Below are positions 1 to 12,008 of a stretch of 64,000 nt of DNA, one piece after another. The stretch is from Pyropia yezoensis (taxonomy: Eukaryota > Rhodophyta > Bangiophyceae > Bangiales > Bangiaceae). Below the pieces are notes generated by a model that saw only the letters and a program-made list of their open reading frames with translations, did not search any database and had not been told where the DNA came from. The translations under genes and the position numbers were made by a program. Each line of letters begins with the position of its first letter. Position 1 is the stretch's first letter. The stretch covers positions 9,865,794-9,929,793 of the forward strand of contig CM020620.1 of NCBI GenBank assembly GCA_009829735.1, written 5' to 3'.

Positions 1-107
1 TTCTGCTGACAAAAAGCTCAGCAGACAACCCAGTCATCGAGAAAACGTGGCGAAAAACGAGGATCATATGATCCGAATCGGATCATTTGATCCTCAAAGT
101 AGAACAG

Positions 108-1190
108 ACATTAGGCCTCGTCCAAGGCCCCGTCTTGACGGCGGCCAGAAACGTGCACGTGTCTGCCGAGACACAGGGTTAACTCCTTGATTTCGTGTCC
201 GAGCGCCGTGGCAGTCTTGACGGCCAGGCACAAAGCACACGCACGTGTTCATGCCTGGTAGGCGCCTGGCAAAATGTTACCACCCATTGTAGGCTACATT
301 CAATGCAAGGGCACGCCGTCGGTTCGCTGGATATATTTGGTGACATCTTCGCTGGAAGCTGTGAGCCATTCATTTGCTCTCTTGGTCGGAGGTCGGGTGC
401 TCAAGGCGTGCTTCAGAGTGGTCGGAAAAACACAGTGTAAACACAGTAAACACTGTAAACACAGTAAACACAGTGTTTTTCCGACCACTCTGAAGCACGC
501 CTTGAGCACCCGACCTCCGACCAAGAGAGCAAATGAATGGCTCACAGCTTCCAGCGAAGATGTCACCAAATATATCCAGCGAACTGACGGCGTGCCCTTG
601 CATTGGATGTAGCCTACAATGGGCGGTAAGATTTTCCCTGCACCCACCAGGCACGAACAAGTGCGCGTGCTTCTTGCCTGGCCGTCAAGACAGGGCCTAA
701 ACGATGGCTCGTGGGCGTGACTCAAACACGAATTACGGCCAGGGAGGCCTCCGATTGTGCAGACGCATCCACGTTCTTTGAGCACTCGTCGGCAGCACGT
801 TTTCGGGCACAAGAAATTTCTCAGACACGGCAGAGTTAAGACGGAATTGCGGACACGCCGGTGAGTGGACGGAAAAACGCCGGGTTTTTGCGCCCACTCC
901 CAAGCACGCCCTCAGCACCCCATCACAACGGAAGATAGACAACGATTGGGTCACTGCCTTCAGAATGGATAGATCCGGGCAACCAGGGCCGTGTTCTCGC
1001 ACGGAAGTGGCCTGTACCATTCAAACGAATCCCCCAAGCACGAACACGACCTGTCGAGGTGCTGGTGCTTTGTGTTCCGTCATAAAGACGGCCGCGGTGC
1101 ACGGGCGCGGAAACACGGAGTTAAAGCTGTGTCTCACCAGACACGAGCACCTTTCGTGCTGCCGTTCTGACATGCCCTAATTCCGTACAT
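108..1190. repeat. Large foldback (inverted-repeat) element
   Basis: The reverse complement of about 120-205 aligns with about 1108-1185. Both contain a GAGTTAA, GTGTCT, CAGACACG and GCACGT order. This gives an outer pair of inverted arms around an inner palindrome (283-623). The stretch about 840-1000 is a diverged copy of the inner arm, with a shared GTTTTT..CCCACTC..AAGCACGCC pattern. No open reading frame of interest lies inside. Seen: the arm similarity. Inferred: a foldback or MITE-like DNA element. Exact ends and target duplication were not found. Confidence 0.5.
283..623. repeat. Near-perfect palindrome, 151-bp arms
   Basis: Positions 283-433 and 473-623 are reverse complements with essentially no mismatch (coordinates sum to 906 throughout). 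A 39-nt loop of GTAAACACA-type units separates them. A less perfect extension continues to about 214 and 691, where GTCTTGAC meets GTCAAGAC. Transcribed RNA would fold into a long hairpin. The near-identity of the arms against the divergence of the surroundings suggests recent formation or gene conversion. Confidence 0.9.
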
Positions 1191-1577
1191 GCACGCGCGA
1201 GACACGGGCTGTCTTGACATTGGACACCTTGATGACGAACAAAAAAGGATCGCCATAGGTATTACATGTGTGTCATTCAATGGAATCTGAAGTGCCTTTA
1301 GCCGAAATATAGAAGTCGACACACACACATGGCGTATTTACTCCAGTCGGCCAAAGGTAGATATCTCCGGTACAGGGGTGTACGCGGTTACATGACAGGG
1401 TCGTGCCAACAAGTGGCCCACTCCTGCTCCGACTAGTGGTCCAGGCGAACCGTACCGTACAGCTACTTTGTACACGTAGTTGTCATCATTGCAGTACATT
1501 TACAATAGACCACGACTGGCGGCTGGCAAAGCGGGTGCCAGAGCTCTCAATCCAGACGAAGCAAGCCGAAAGAGGTT
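1191..1577. other. Intergenic, nothing recognised
   Basis: Mixed-composition DNA. I see no coding signal, RNA gene or repeat that I can support. Confidence 0.5.
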
Positions 1578-2111
1578 TTAAAGTGGCCGGGGGCTCGTGG
1601 GTGCGCTGGTGCGTCTACAGCTCGCCGGCACCAAAACTGTTAAAAATAGGAATAGCACACACTGGTCTCCCTCGCCTGCTTCTCCTCCATTCAATACCAT
1701 ATTTGCCGTCTGTTCAATAGCCTCAACGACATCTTCGGCTGCCAGCCACTGAAGAACAGCCCTCGATACGTCAGGTGCCGCAGTGTCCACGAAATCTTCG
1801 GGGATGGTGGTGTTGGCCAGGAAAGACACGATGTCAGACTCATCCGCGTGCGTGTTTTCAACAGGAGACATCTCTCCGTGAACTTGCCGACGCACCTCAG
1901 CAACATCCTCCGGTTGAAGCAGGTTAGATTTAATCCAGCAGTTCGCGAGATGCTGGGCGGGTATTGCGCGCCACTCCTCCTCGTTGACTTTGCCTCCGTC
2001 CATTAAATTTGCGTGACCTTCGACGTCGAGGCTCTTTCCTCGTAGGACGCGCGGTGGCGCGTAGAGCATGGGAAGCGTCCAGAAGAAGCATAGGATGCAG
2101 CAAATACGCAT
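1578..2111 (-). pseudogene. pogo/Tigger-like transposase C-terminal fragment
   Basis: The minus-strand reading frame contains a block (about 2040-1900) reading LMDGG..EEEWRAIPAQHLANCWIKSNLL. It matches the layout of the end of the pogo/Tigger/CENP-B transposase catalytic region, where a LxDA..W...AW..V...TI.NCW...G segment follows the DDE domain. An acidic tail follows, as in that family. The upstream DDE domain and DNA-binding domain are absent, so this is a fragment at best. The last 40 residues are probably not coding. The family assignment rests on this one motif and is tentative. It could also be a host exon. Confidence 0.35.
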
Positions 2112-3099
2112 ATTGATGGTGGTGGGTATCGCACAGTGCGCCGGAGGTGTGATGGCGCGCGCTGCCTATGTAGGCGACAGCGCTGTGCTATGACATGTGC
2201 ATCTGCACTGAAATTTCTACTCTGGGACTGCCTCACTGCTTTTAAATCTCCTCGCAAAGGCTGCTCATTATTTGGCGCGGTACATTCACTCTCGCCGAGG
2301 ACGGCCCTCGTGCGATGCGCGGCTCGGTTATGTCGTTGGGGTCATATAACCGAGCCGCACATAACCGCGTACGCGCTGTACCCATTCATCTGTTTCGCAA
2401 GGATACGCAACAAAATTCCTCATGTATATTTGTCAGAGAGACAGTTGAGCACAAAATGGATATCCGTGTCCGTTATGCGATGCAATAGAATATTCAATGC
2501 GCTGTCGAACACAACTAAAAATGTATAGGACGGACAACTGGCTTTGCTACACCACAAAGGAACATGAAGCACCGACGATAAACCCGAGAAAAAACGTGCG
2601 TAAGAGAGCGGAGCTCATAGTGCATCTGGTCGGGTATGACGCCAATATGCTCTTCCATTCAGCATCACCCCAGGTGCCTATCTGCGTCGCTCTCTCACAT
2701 CCCTTCGCATTTCGTGGGAGCTTCTGGCATTAATACACCAATGAGAAGCCTTGTCTGCACGTAAGTAACATACAAGAGCCAACCAACTTTTATCTTCTCT
2801 GCGAATACAAACTTCTCATCGCCTCGTATGTTTCATGAGATGCGTTTTTTTTTTTTAACTCTTGGGTGTTATTTTGGCGACCTACCTCTGGTCGTGCTTA
2901 GTCAAAGGTCCTACCTTCTGCAGTACAGATGAGGTCTGCAGATCCAAATACACATACAGATGAGGTATGAACGAGGCTCCTACTCATATCCATGGCCGGG
3001 ACGAAGCTTCAGTACCATACAGATGGCAAGGTGCCCCACAGGCCTCGTTCGGTTGGCGCTCCCAACACGTCTCGGCTTGTGCCCAATGGGAAAGCGCTC
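2112..3099. other. Intergenic, nothing recognised
   Basis: Lower-GC DNA with an oligo-T tract near 2845. No ORF has a protein-like composition. Confidence 0.5.
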
Positions 3100-3690
3100 T
3101 GCCCGTGTTTTCTGTCAGAGACACAGTTGAGCCCTGCCTTCATGACATGCTCTCACACAGACACGTGTAAGTTAAAACGGAGTTGCCGACGCGCCTGCCA
3201 GTGGGCGAGAATAGACGTTGTTGTTTCCACTCAAGCCCGTGTAGGCATATGGACAAAGCCAAAGACGGATGTGGATGGCGTTATTTCGATTCTGGTAAGG
3301 CGCAACTAGAGCGCACTGCGCCCGGAGTCCCCCTGGCTGTTCAGACGAGACTTGAGCGCAATAGTACACTGATAATGTGAATTGAGCAAGCTGGGTGCTT
3401 CTTCCTGTCGAAAGAGTCTGAGGGGGACTGGAACGCAATCAGCAGCGGCAAGCGACAGAAGAGAAGCATGCTTTCAACCAGGTACGGGGACCAACGTATC
3501 AAGGGTCGATCCAAATATGAATTGCGGGGCGCTGCAAGGGCACCCTCTCGGGGTGATGACCGATTTCAGGGCCACAAAATAGCCCGTTTTCGCGCCCCCG
3601 CATGCGCCCGTGCAAAAATGGGGCACGGTGCACAGCCTTACTCCCAAGCTCGCCCCAAGCACCCCTCTTCTACCCTTCTGATGCATCCCT
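3100..3690. repeat. Diverged relatives of the foldback-arm repeat
   Basis: The text around 3110-3225 (cagagacacagttgag, then taagttaaaacggagttgcc) parallels 820-880 (cagacacggcagag, ttaagacggaattgcgg). The text around 3630-3670 (actcccaagctcgcccc) parallels 895-915. This looks like another, older copy of the element at 108-1190. The ends are not defined. Confidence 0.35.
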
Positions 3691-4141
3691 AGGCTGCCTG
3701 GGGCAGCTTGTGGGCGGCATGGGACGCTGGTGTCTACTGACGTCCTGTGCGATGCCGCCCAGTCGTGCTGGGGCTGTGCGGAGGAGAAGGCCCACAATTT
3801 GTGCCCGATTACGGATGCATGCAAACTTGAAGGAAGCTAGACGCGATCACTTACGACAAAAACTACCATAATTGACGAGCAGCACGACTCGCAGGAGCGC
3901 AGCCCGATCTTTGCTTTTTGCAAGGCCCCGCTCGATAGGGATTATTTTGCTCAGCCGAAACAAGAAGAGTTCTCGCGAGACGTACGAGACACGCTTCTGT
4001 CGCGCCACAGCAGCTCACCGACGGGCCCTGATGACCAGCAGCCGCTGGTGTCGCAACCGTCTTTCTGTGGAGACGAGCAGACAATTCTTCCTCAGCATGG
4101 GGTCCGTCGCGCTCGAAAGTTCTTTGCTACATAGTGTCTAT
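3691..4141. other. Intergenic, nothing recognised
   Basis: Overlapping short reading frames on both strands. None resembles a known protein. Confidence 0.4.
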
Positions 4142-4390
4142 TGCAGTAGTCCCAATTTTGGCGATTGCGCATGTGAACAACAGCAGGTGGCTGACAGCAC
4201 TTCAGCCGACGACGTTCGAGAAGGGCATGAGAACGGCACGGTAATGGCGAGGCTGTCGGATCCCGAAAGTGCGCGATTGGCCGCAAGTCCTCGGGCTTCT
4301 CGATCAGAGAGCTCATTCGTCAGAACAGTGCTGTTATTTCCGACGATCTTCCCTCCTTTTTCTCCATCTCAGGCGAGTCCTAAAGGTGTA
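4142..4390 (+). mobile_element. Truncated copy of the CCCCGAATTTTGTC MITE family
   Basis: The left end (TATTGCAGTAGTCCCAATTTTGG) aligns with the left terminal repeat of the full copy at 6170-6630. The segment 4308-4375 aligns with the copy's interior: its cagaacagtgctgttatttcc corresponds to cagatagctgttgttttcttcc. The right terminal repeat is missing, so this is a decayed partial copy. Confidence 0.5.
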
Positions 4391-5051
4391 TTCCATATAG
4401 CTAGGCCGGTTTGCACGTCCCATGTTTGACCCGCTATAGCTCCGAAGCTACTTCTTTTTCTTACTCTGCTCTTCTTTCAAAGGGAAGCACAACTCACAGG
4501 CTTTCCGATTCTGCGCCGAGCTGGGGCATTCGCTGTATAAGGAAAGTGTGAGAAATATTTCTGCGCTACGGGCCTCACAAAATCGGGGTATTTTTTGCAC
4601 TGAAAAAGCCCGTGACAGTATATAAGCAACTCTCGACGAGTGGCATCTTTGCAAAACGTGTTAGGACGCGACTGGTTGCAATTTTTTGGCACCACTGGGT
4701 CGTCTCCCCAGTTCTGCGCTGCAGGAGAGGGCGAAGAAGAAGCGCCGTTAGATCAGGCAGACGAGAGGCTTCTGACCCGATTGCAACATCAAATCTGGTC
4801 CATGCAACACATGACGGGGGCTACCTTACGTTCAAGTCCAACTTGAGTCTGCCCGCTCAGTCCAGAGATCCCACCTTGATCCACCCGCAAAGTACCCGCC
4901 TTTTTTTATCCTTCAGCATCTCTGACCAGGTGCCCCACAGTGGGTCCCAGAGGTGCCTCGTCACGCACCCCGCACCCGATTCCCGAGCACTGCGCACCCT
5001 TGCCGCGGGCACGCGAGGCTCGGCAATATTCCTTCCCCTCGGCGTGTTACT
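4391..5051. other. Intergenic, nothing recognised
   Basis: No gene or repeat that I can support. The downstream half may be the left flank of the deleted transposon that follows. Confidence 0.4.
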
Positions 5052-5435
5052 GCGGCCGCGCGCACGAGGGACCGCGCGGTGGGGCGCCTGACCAAGGAGT
5101 GCGCCGTGATTATCGCTAATGTGCGCGCATTCTTTGAGCGGGAGCGCAGGGCGGGGCGCGCGTCTGGACTGCATCGTGTTGTCCAGCGGACGGTGGACGC
5201 GACGGGGGTGAGTGAGCGTACGAAGCACGAGGACCACGCCATCAAGATGGAGGACTACTACCGCGGGTTGGCTGCCGCGCGCGACGCCGTCGAGGGCGAG
5301 TTGGAGGGGCGCGAGCAGGAGATGGAGTGTGTGGAGGAGGATGAGGTGAATGCCGACGATGAGGGTTCGGAGAGCGAAGAGGATGAGCGTACAGATGGGG
5401 GCTCAGAGGGTATTGACGATGAGGAGGAGGGCTGA
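5052..5435 (+). pseudogene. Internally deleted IS630/Tc1-like transposon remnant
   Basis: One open frame joins the two extremes of the transposase at 37,381-39,081 and lacks everything between. The N-terminal part (ANVRAFFERERR, then VDATGVSERT) aligns with RNVRRFFEREMS and TALATGVSRRT of the full copy. It then jumps to EDHAIKMED, matching the full copy's EDHAVKMEV, and continues into an acidic tail of about 58 residues rich in E, D and S. The deletion removes the whole DDE domain but keeps the frame. There is no in-frame ATG before the homologous part, so a translated product is doubtful. In the full copy the matching tail is cut off by a TAG (see that entry). Confidence 0.65.
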
Positions 5436-6169
5436 GGGAGCCCTCAGCCGTTTGTTTGTCTCTCTGTTGTCGTTGCATACAATGGCCGAAAGTCCCTGAT
5501 AGACCACCTCCCGCCACCCGCCCTCCGCCACGCTGTTGCAGGTGGCGACCTCCTGCCTCTGTCATGCCATAGGGAGCCGCAGGCAGTCCCCCCCCCTGCG
5601 CCACAGATTGATGCATGTGCACCGCCACCGCCCGCCCGCGCCCCCGCCGGGAGCCGCAATCGTCGCAAGATCCGACCCCGGCCCATCCCCTCCCCATCGA
5701 AGGACACAAGTCGTACAAGCCATTTATTTAGTAGCCCCCCTGAAGAGATCTTGACCATTCCCATGTGCTGCGACAAAAATCCGGAACATCGCATCGCGAG
5801 CCGCTGCAAGAAGAATAAAATGACACCAAGCGCAATATGACTGCCATACGGACGCTTCACAGTGCTTTTGAGTGCTTTCTTCGAGAGCACAGTACCGAGG
5901 CACATCAAAGAGCAATGTGGAACAGTTTCAGCTTGAAGCGATCATTAACGCCGTTGTTATGCCTTATTCTTGACCGGCCTAGCTATATGGAATCTATCTT
6001 TAAGCAGAATCAGTTGGGAAGCCTCAGCCGCTCTCGGTTCTCTCGTGAACCAGCCTAGAAACCGGTGGGATATCCCCGACCGCTCTGTTTGCACAACAAC
6101 AGAGCCAGATACGAGGCTGCCTTTGGTCGCATCAGCAAGATCTGAGGCACGCTATTTGTCAATCAATGT
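5436..6169. other. Intergenic, nothing recognised
   Basis: A C-rich stretch (5500-5700) then lower-GC DNA. Reading frames on both strands look compositional only. Confidence 0.45.
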
Positions 6170-6630
6170 AGTATTGCAGATCCCCGAATTTTGTCTTATG
6201 GAGACAAGAGCAACAGCATGACAACGAGGCCGTGAGCCAAACGCGTGGTGGGAGCTCGCAGCGGACCAAGAGCGTGCTGTGGGGCTTTCCTGTTGATCCG
6301 GCGATGACTGGCTGCAGTCGCGGCGGATCTGGTACCGAACGCTGGTTGGTCAGATAGCTGTTGTTTTCTTCCACGATCTCCGCGTATTTCCCTCTGTCTC
6401 GGCCCGACCCACTCAAGAGCACTATGAGAGGTCGCAGCTGGCTCCTGGGATGCCTGTTCCCTCTTCGATGTGGTCAGAAAATATCGGGAAGGTATCGGAT
6501 CACAATGCTTCCTTACTAACGCGGAGCACTCATTGGCCATTGGTGCGCCATCTGAAGCATGCCATTGGCCTGTTGTGGGTTTGTTCTCGTTATTGTCGCC
6601 ATGAGACAAAATTCGGGGTCCTCGTTACTG
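6170..6630 (+). mobile_element. MITE, full-length copy (461 bp)
   Basis: Ends are inverted repeats. The left end reads TATTGCAGATCCCCGAATTTT and GTCTTATGGAGACAA. The right end, reversed, reads CCCCGAATTTTGTCTC and ATGGCGACAA. The interior aligns end to end with the inverted copy at 61,888-62,348, so both boundaries are defined by comparison. No transposase is encoded. It must have been moved in trans; a Tc1/mariner, PIF or hAT-like source cannot be told from the ends alone. A clear target-site duplication was not identified. Confidence 0.8.
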
Positions 6631-9600
6631 TTGCTTTGAGCAGACCGCCAAAAAGTGGGACGACTGCAGTACCTTCCCCCTCAGTTGAGGTGATTCCCCT
6701 CAATTCGTCCGCTTATTTAGAGGATCTTATTTCATGAATGCGTCGTAAAAAGCTCTTTTTGACGCAAAAATCGGGCTCAGCATATTGCTGCTTGCCGAAG
6801 TCTGTCCTGGTGGCCCTAAGACCGAGGCACAGAGTCAATTTCGGAACTTCACGCCCACCGCACTGGGTGGACAGCGCTACCAGGCCCATTCGCAAAAGCA
6901 CTTAGCACCTAGCGCGCAGCGCATCCCCGGGGCCCACAGCTGCGAAAAGATGTGGGCGTGCTCCCACGGGCATGACGTAGCTCGCGATCAAGAGAAGACC
7001 AGTAGAATGTATGCCAAGCTAGTTGGTGACGTGGAAAATGGGCAATTATTCGCACTAACTGACCAACAACGACTACTGCCCTCTTTCGCGGCCAACGCGC
7101 ACTCGTCACTGCCGCCACCTCTGCTACCACTATCAAACGGCGCCCCAACGCTTTCGGTGTGTAGACAGTCGTGTCTGGTGGCTGCCCCGACCGCACGGTA
7201 GGCGTGCGCACGGCGGGGACGTCCGTGACACAAAAAATGAAGCATTTGCCCCTCCCGCGCGCGAGACGATCAAAAGCGGGACGCAAGCGTGGGGGTCCCC
7301 CGCAGAGGCCAATGTCCATGAAACGGTCACTGTTGTCTGACGAGCTGGTTATGTACTCTGAGAGTGTGCTGAGTGCCCCACAAGTGGGCGTGGGACAACC
7401 ATTCATGGATGCTGCTGCCGACGTCGATCGGCAAAGAAACTCAAAGTGACGACTCATTGAGATTTGATTGGATGTAATTGACGAACTAGAATGGCTCAAA
7501 TATTGTGCTCTGGTACTTACGCCAGTGCACACCGGCGGCTCTGCGAGTCAACATGCACGGCGTCGCCGCATATCTTGAGGTGCCGGGATGCACCGCGGTG
7601 CCCCGCCGCAAGCCGCTCAGCCAATATGATCGTCGAATCCTGGGGCGCAGCATCTACGAAGAGCTTCGGCGAACGTGCCTCAGCTGCTTGATAACCCAAT
7701 CAGGTGATCCTGTCTCGGGCCAGAAAGTGCCGCAACTTTTTCTCAATACTTCTTCTCAGAAGCTTGAGGTGTTCTATTGTCAGGAGCACTTTTCCGGGCG
7801 ATCTTGGCAGAACCACTTGATTTCACGGAGATGTGAAGAAACGTAGAGGTGATTCCAGTCTGTGGGGGCACATCGGCCTGGGTCGTCGGTCCCAGCGGCG
7901 TATCTGATTGGCTGAGAGCTCGCCTGAGAGAGTCTGCCTCGGTCCACCAGAACAGAACTCAAGAATCAGCAATTGTCTAATCACCCTTGGGACTATTTGG
8001 GATGCTTCAATTCTAAAGACGGTCCCATCAGTGAACGTTTACATCCCGACACTCAGCGCCATCTTACTGGACCCAGTGCGTCCTGCCTGGCAGACGTGCC
8101 TCAAGTCCCTACAAGGGTGTCCCAGCAAGTCCTGGCGCCTGAGAGCGCAGCCCTCACCAGGGTAGCTTCCAGGCGTCGCCGCACTTTTCTCGTCCTGCGC
8201 AGAGCTCCCTGAGTGCCGACCTTTTTCTCGCTCGCACGTCACGCTGGGGGACACCGGGCCGCCCGCGATAGCCCTGTCACAACTGCGGAGGGGCGCGCGA
8301 CAAGAACTGCTGGGCGCCACAGCCCCCCCCCGCTTTGGGGCCTGCCGATCACAAAGCTCGACCGCACTCCTGCACCCCACAGCGAGTGTGCATTCTTCCT
8401 GCTCCCACGTCTCCTCTGCAGGTACCCGCGCTTGGGAGCCCCCCCCCCCCCCACCGATTTTCTCCCTGTCCCCCCCATTTTGCTGAACTTGTCCTCCTTG
8501 CGGTGCCTTCCTTCTTGTCCCGTGTGTCTCTTGCGCTTCCGAAGGGTCCCGCATTCATCGCTGGCTGCGATGGCGCCGTACCCCCGCCTGGTCCCAGGGG
8601 CATCCGTGCACGCTCTCGCGAAACACGTCGAGAGGCTTGAATTGTCGACTCTACCGAGATAGCTGTCGCGTAACCAAGGTCCATTTACGATGGACGCTTT
8701 CAGTCAAGGAAAGGTCACATGGGCGGCGTACCCCAGCGGCTATCGCTGCCTGAGAAATGTATCTTCTTCGCGGGTTCCCCAGGTGTCTGGATCGTCCATT
8801 TGGATAGCTTGAAGCACATATCGATCCATGCCAAGAACACTCAGTAACTTGCATGCCGCGTGCTCTGCTTCTTGCGTCTGCAGCCGTGAAGCGCAGTCAA
8901 AGCGGTGCAAGCTCCCACATTCTTGGTTTTTCATGGGTAATTGGTTCAGAATAGCATATTCTGGATCCCATCAATTGATCCTCTCGACCGACTCCAATGC
9001 GAGGATTGGCAAGGTAGAAAAGACAATAGACCACGAGAGCTCGAGCTCTTCTTTCGGATCAAGTAAATCAACATTGTTTAAATTCGGATGTTTACGTTCT
9101 AGATAACAAAAATAAATGCACGGCCGATGTGCCGCGGGAGGACGTGGCTGGACCTGCGCGGTATGGCGTTGGTGTGCACCTGGTCCCGACTCTCAAGCGC
9201 AAGGGAGGGGACGCGAGGCTGGCTCAACGCGACTGCCGGGTTCGCAAGCAGAACCGCTCAACTTCTGTGTGCTCGCGCTGCCGGGAGACCGGCGAGGGCG
9301 AAGTATTTTGCTGCTGGCTACAGTCTGGCCGCGACTACTTCCAGAAGCACATGTGGCGGACGGCGATAGAAACCTCATTATTCTTGAGTCTGTCGAACGG
9401 CGATAGCGGGCTTTGAAGATTGTGCAAGTTCTAAAGTCCCCCCAGAGTCGGCCTGTACGGGCCCTGAGAGAGCGATTTCTAAAGTCATCGCAATGTTGAA
9501 CATTTTTCTCTCCTCCATAAGTCCGCGGCATAAGGTTGGATCAGATCGATTCTTACGGCATCGGAGAGATCTCGTTCTGCTCGTCACGACGGTGTGTCTA

Positions 9601-9660
9601 ACTCAAACGTGAAAAGCCATATAAAATTAGGTTTCTTTCGTCGTCCGCCACACATGCGAA
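6631..9660. other. Intergenic, no supported gene
   Basis: Several short overlapping frames occur. The longest with any protein character is 7505-7846 (+), which I do not recognise. 8200-8660 is C-rich on the plus strand with C runs and is open in many frames by composition. Nothing here can be called a gene. Confidence 0.45.
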
Positions 9661-9699
9661 TTGTGCATGACTTGCATGTGTAAGTTTGATTCAAGAGAA

Positions 9700-10600
9700 A
9701 TGTACTGGAATAACGGGGAAATACTTGAGGAGAAGTTTGCTGGCTGTGGGACGGCCGCCGGCTGCAGCCGACGTCACCACCACCGCGGGCACCACCCCCA
9801 CCACCGGAGCCACTCTCACGTGGTGGGGTGGCGCGCGACCCGGCAGTCGATGTCCATGGACGGGGGGGGGGGGCGCCCCCCCCACCGCCGTTGCCCGCGT
9901 CGCGACCACCGCCGCCCTCGGCGGCATCGCCAAGCAGCGACTGCCGCAGACAGCTCACCTACCTGCACCCCACTACTGGCAGCGGGGGCGCGTCCACTGG
10001 CCGCGGCGCGGCGCCGCCGCCATCCCCGCCTGGTGGGCACGATCCGGTCGCTGGCTCGTACGCGCGCGCGGCGGGGGTGGCCCACAAACGCGTCCAAAAG
10101 AGCCGTCAGACGGGAGCAACAGCCAGCAGCAGGACGCAAGCCGCTGAAGACACGCATGGGGGGGGAAGGACACCGCCACCGGCCGTCCATGGCCGCCGCC
10201 GCCGCGGACGGCGCCTGCGGCTGCCGCTCCCCGCTGCCGCTGCCGGCCGCCGATGCCGTCGCCGCCACCGCGGCCGCTGCCGCTGCTGCTGCCGCTGCCA
10301 CCCGCCACCCGCCGCCCGCAGCCTGACGCCCACCGCCCGCACCCGGTGCCGCCCGCCGCCGTCGCGGTCATGCCACGCGCGGACGCGAGGCCACGTCCGC
10401 GCGTCGCGCCGCGGACCCAGGGTGCCGGGAGGTGGGAAAGAAAGGGCTGCCCGGCCGCCGCGGAGGCGCCCCGTAGACTCCGCGTCGAGCGCCCAGCGGG
10501 TGGGGATGGCGTCCGAGTGAGGGGGGCGTGGCGCCACTGGCGGTGGAGGGTGTCGTTCGTATGCGCACTCGCGGCGTGATTGTTTTGTTTTTTTTCTGGC
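9700..10600. other. GC island without a clear gene
   Basis: A GC-rich block open on both strands in several frames, with CCG/GCC-type repeats (10,180-10,330). GC islands elsewhere in the window hold genes, so this may be a gene with frame-breaking homopolymers. No frame shows a domain or motif, and I cannot choose a strand. Confidence 0.3.
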
Positions 10601-10649
10601 CGTGGGGTGCCTCACACTGGACAAATTCCACGTTTCTCCTGAGGATTCC

Positions 10650-10702
10650 AGAATCCTCAGGGGCCCAATCTAGAATCCTCAGGGGCCCAATCTAGAATCC
10701 TC
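10650..10702. repeat. 22-bp tandem repeat, 2.4 copies
   Basis: The unit AGAATCCTCAGGGGCCCAATCT occurs twice exactly (10,650-10,671 and 10,672-10,693), followed by a partial unit. The first unit overlaps a small hairpin, CTGAGGATT/AATCCTCAG. It lies between the GC island and the following gene. Confidence 0.85.
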
Positions 10703-10918
10703 TCTAGCGGTAGAATAGACACTAGCCTGCCAATATGAACAGTATAGCGTCCAACGACAGGCTTTCCACCGACCAAGGCATACCCCGGCAGCGACTGGTG
10801 GTCCCCTGACAACCAGTCCTCCGGGAACTCCCGCCATCTCTTCCCCACCTTCGTCCTCTCTCACCCATCCCCATTCCCCTCTCCTCCAAGCTGTTCCCAA
10901 AAGTCATTCCTGCCCGCC

Positions 10919-11620
10919 CTACGCGCCGTAGGACAGCACCTTTCGGCCGTTGAGCGGCTGCGTCGGCCGCACCGTCAGCACCACCGCCCCCGATTCGAGC
11001 CGCGCGCGGTCGAGGCGAGTCAGCTGTGCCTGGCTCGCCGTGATGACCTTCGGCGTGGCGACGGGCGTGAGAAAGATGGGCAGGTGGAGGGCGTCGTACA
11101 GGTCATCCCGCGTGCGCAGCTCGTCCAGCCGGTGAATGAGGGTGCCGAGGCGGCCGCCCCGCGGCGCCCCCGCGCCGCTGTCGTCGCCGTCGCCGTCACT
11201 GTCGTCGTCGTTGTCGCGAAGCGGCAGCGGCAGCGGCAGCGGCAGCGGCAGCTGCGCGTCTGGCGGGCCCCCGCCGTGGGGCGCTGCCGCCTCGGCCGCC
11301 GCCGCCGCCCCACCCGCCGACCCGCCGGCGGTCGCCCCCGCCCCGCCCGCGGGCGCCGCCCCCCCCGCCGCGCCGCCGGCGCGGGTGCCCGCCCCGCCCG
11401 TTGGCGCGACGGCGCCAGCCGCCCCGCCACCCGCGGCGGCGCCTCCCCCCCGCCCGCCGCCGACGCCCCGTCGGCATCCGCCATAGCCGCCGCCGCCGCC
11501 GCGGCGCGCCAGCGCCGGCGCACCTACCAGAGGGGAGGGAGGCAACACGCCCCCCTGCCGCCCGTCGTCTCCCCCCTGCGCCCGCCGCGGCGGGCCCGGG
11601 CCGGCCGGCGAGGTGGCCAC
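10919..11620 (-). CDS. Unrecognised protein with low-complexity N-terminus
   Basis: A 233-residue frame. Residues 1-150 are Gly/Ala/Pro-rich with an acidic run (DNDDDSDGDGDDS near 155-170). The last 75 residues have ordinary protein composition: a predicted helix (LGTLIHRLDELRTRDDLYDAL), then LPIFLTPVATPKVITASQ and LTVRPTQPLNGRKV before the stop. That block is what makes me believe the frame. I do not recognise the family. An upstream exon is possible because GTAGGT, a good splice donor shape, occurs near 11,527 on this strand. The start is therefore uncertain and the protein may be the C-terminal part of something longer. Confidence 0.45.
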   Translation of the reverse strand: MATSPAGPGPPRRAQGGDDGRQGGVLPPSPLVGAPALARRGGGGGYGGCRRGVGGGRGGGAAAGGGAAGAVAPTGGAGTRAGGAAGGAAPAGGAGATAGGSAGGAAAAAEAAAPHGGGPPDAQLPLPLPLPLPLRDNDDDSDGDGDDSGAGAPRGGRLGTLIHRLDELRTRDDLYDALHLPIFLTPVATPKVITASQAQLTRLDRARLESGAVVLTVRPTQPLNGRKVLSYGA

Positions 11621-12008
11621 GGCGGGGACGGGGGGGCGGGCGGCGGCGGTAGGGACGCGGCGGCACGGCCACGGGGCGGCGGCGGCAGGGACGCGGCGGC
11701 ACGGCCACGGACGCGGCGGGGATGATTAGCAAATTGGGCCCAGCGACTGGCAGCCGGTCTCAGAGTGTATCTTACATCAGAGCTGGAAGCGCAAGCACGC
11801 GGCGCTCCCATGCTATATACATGGTAAGATCGACTGACGTGTCCTTCGGGGGGACCTGTGGTGGAGCACAAGATGGTCATGAGGACTTAGCACAGATCTT
11901 GAGAATTGATCACCTTGAGTGGAGCGTCGGGACGGCTCTTCGCTCGGCGGGTGCTCCCTATTTTTTTTTGAAGTCTTCCCGCCCACTGCGTCGCCGCTTT
12001 GCCGTCCG

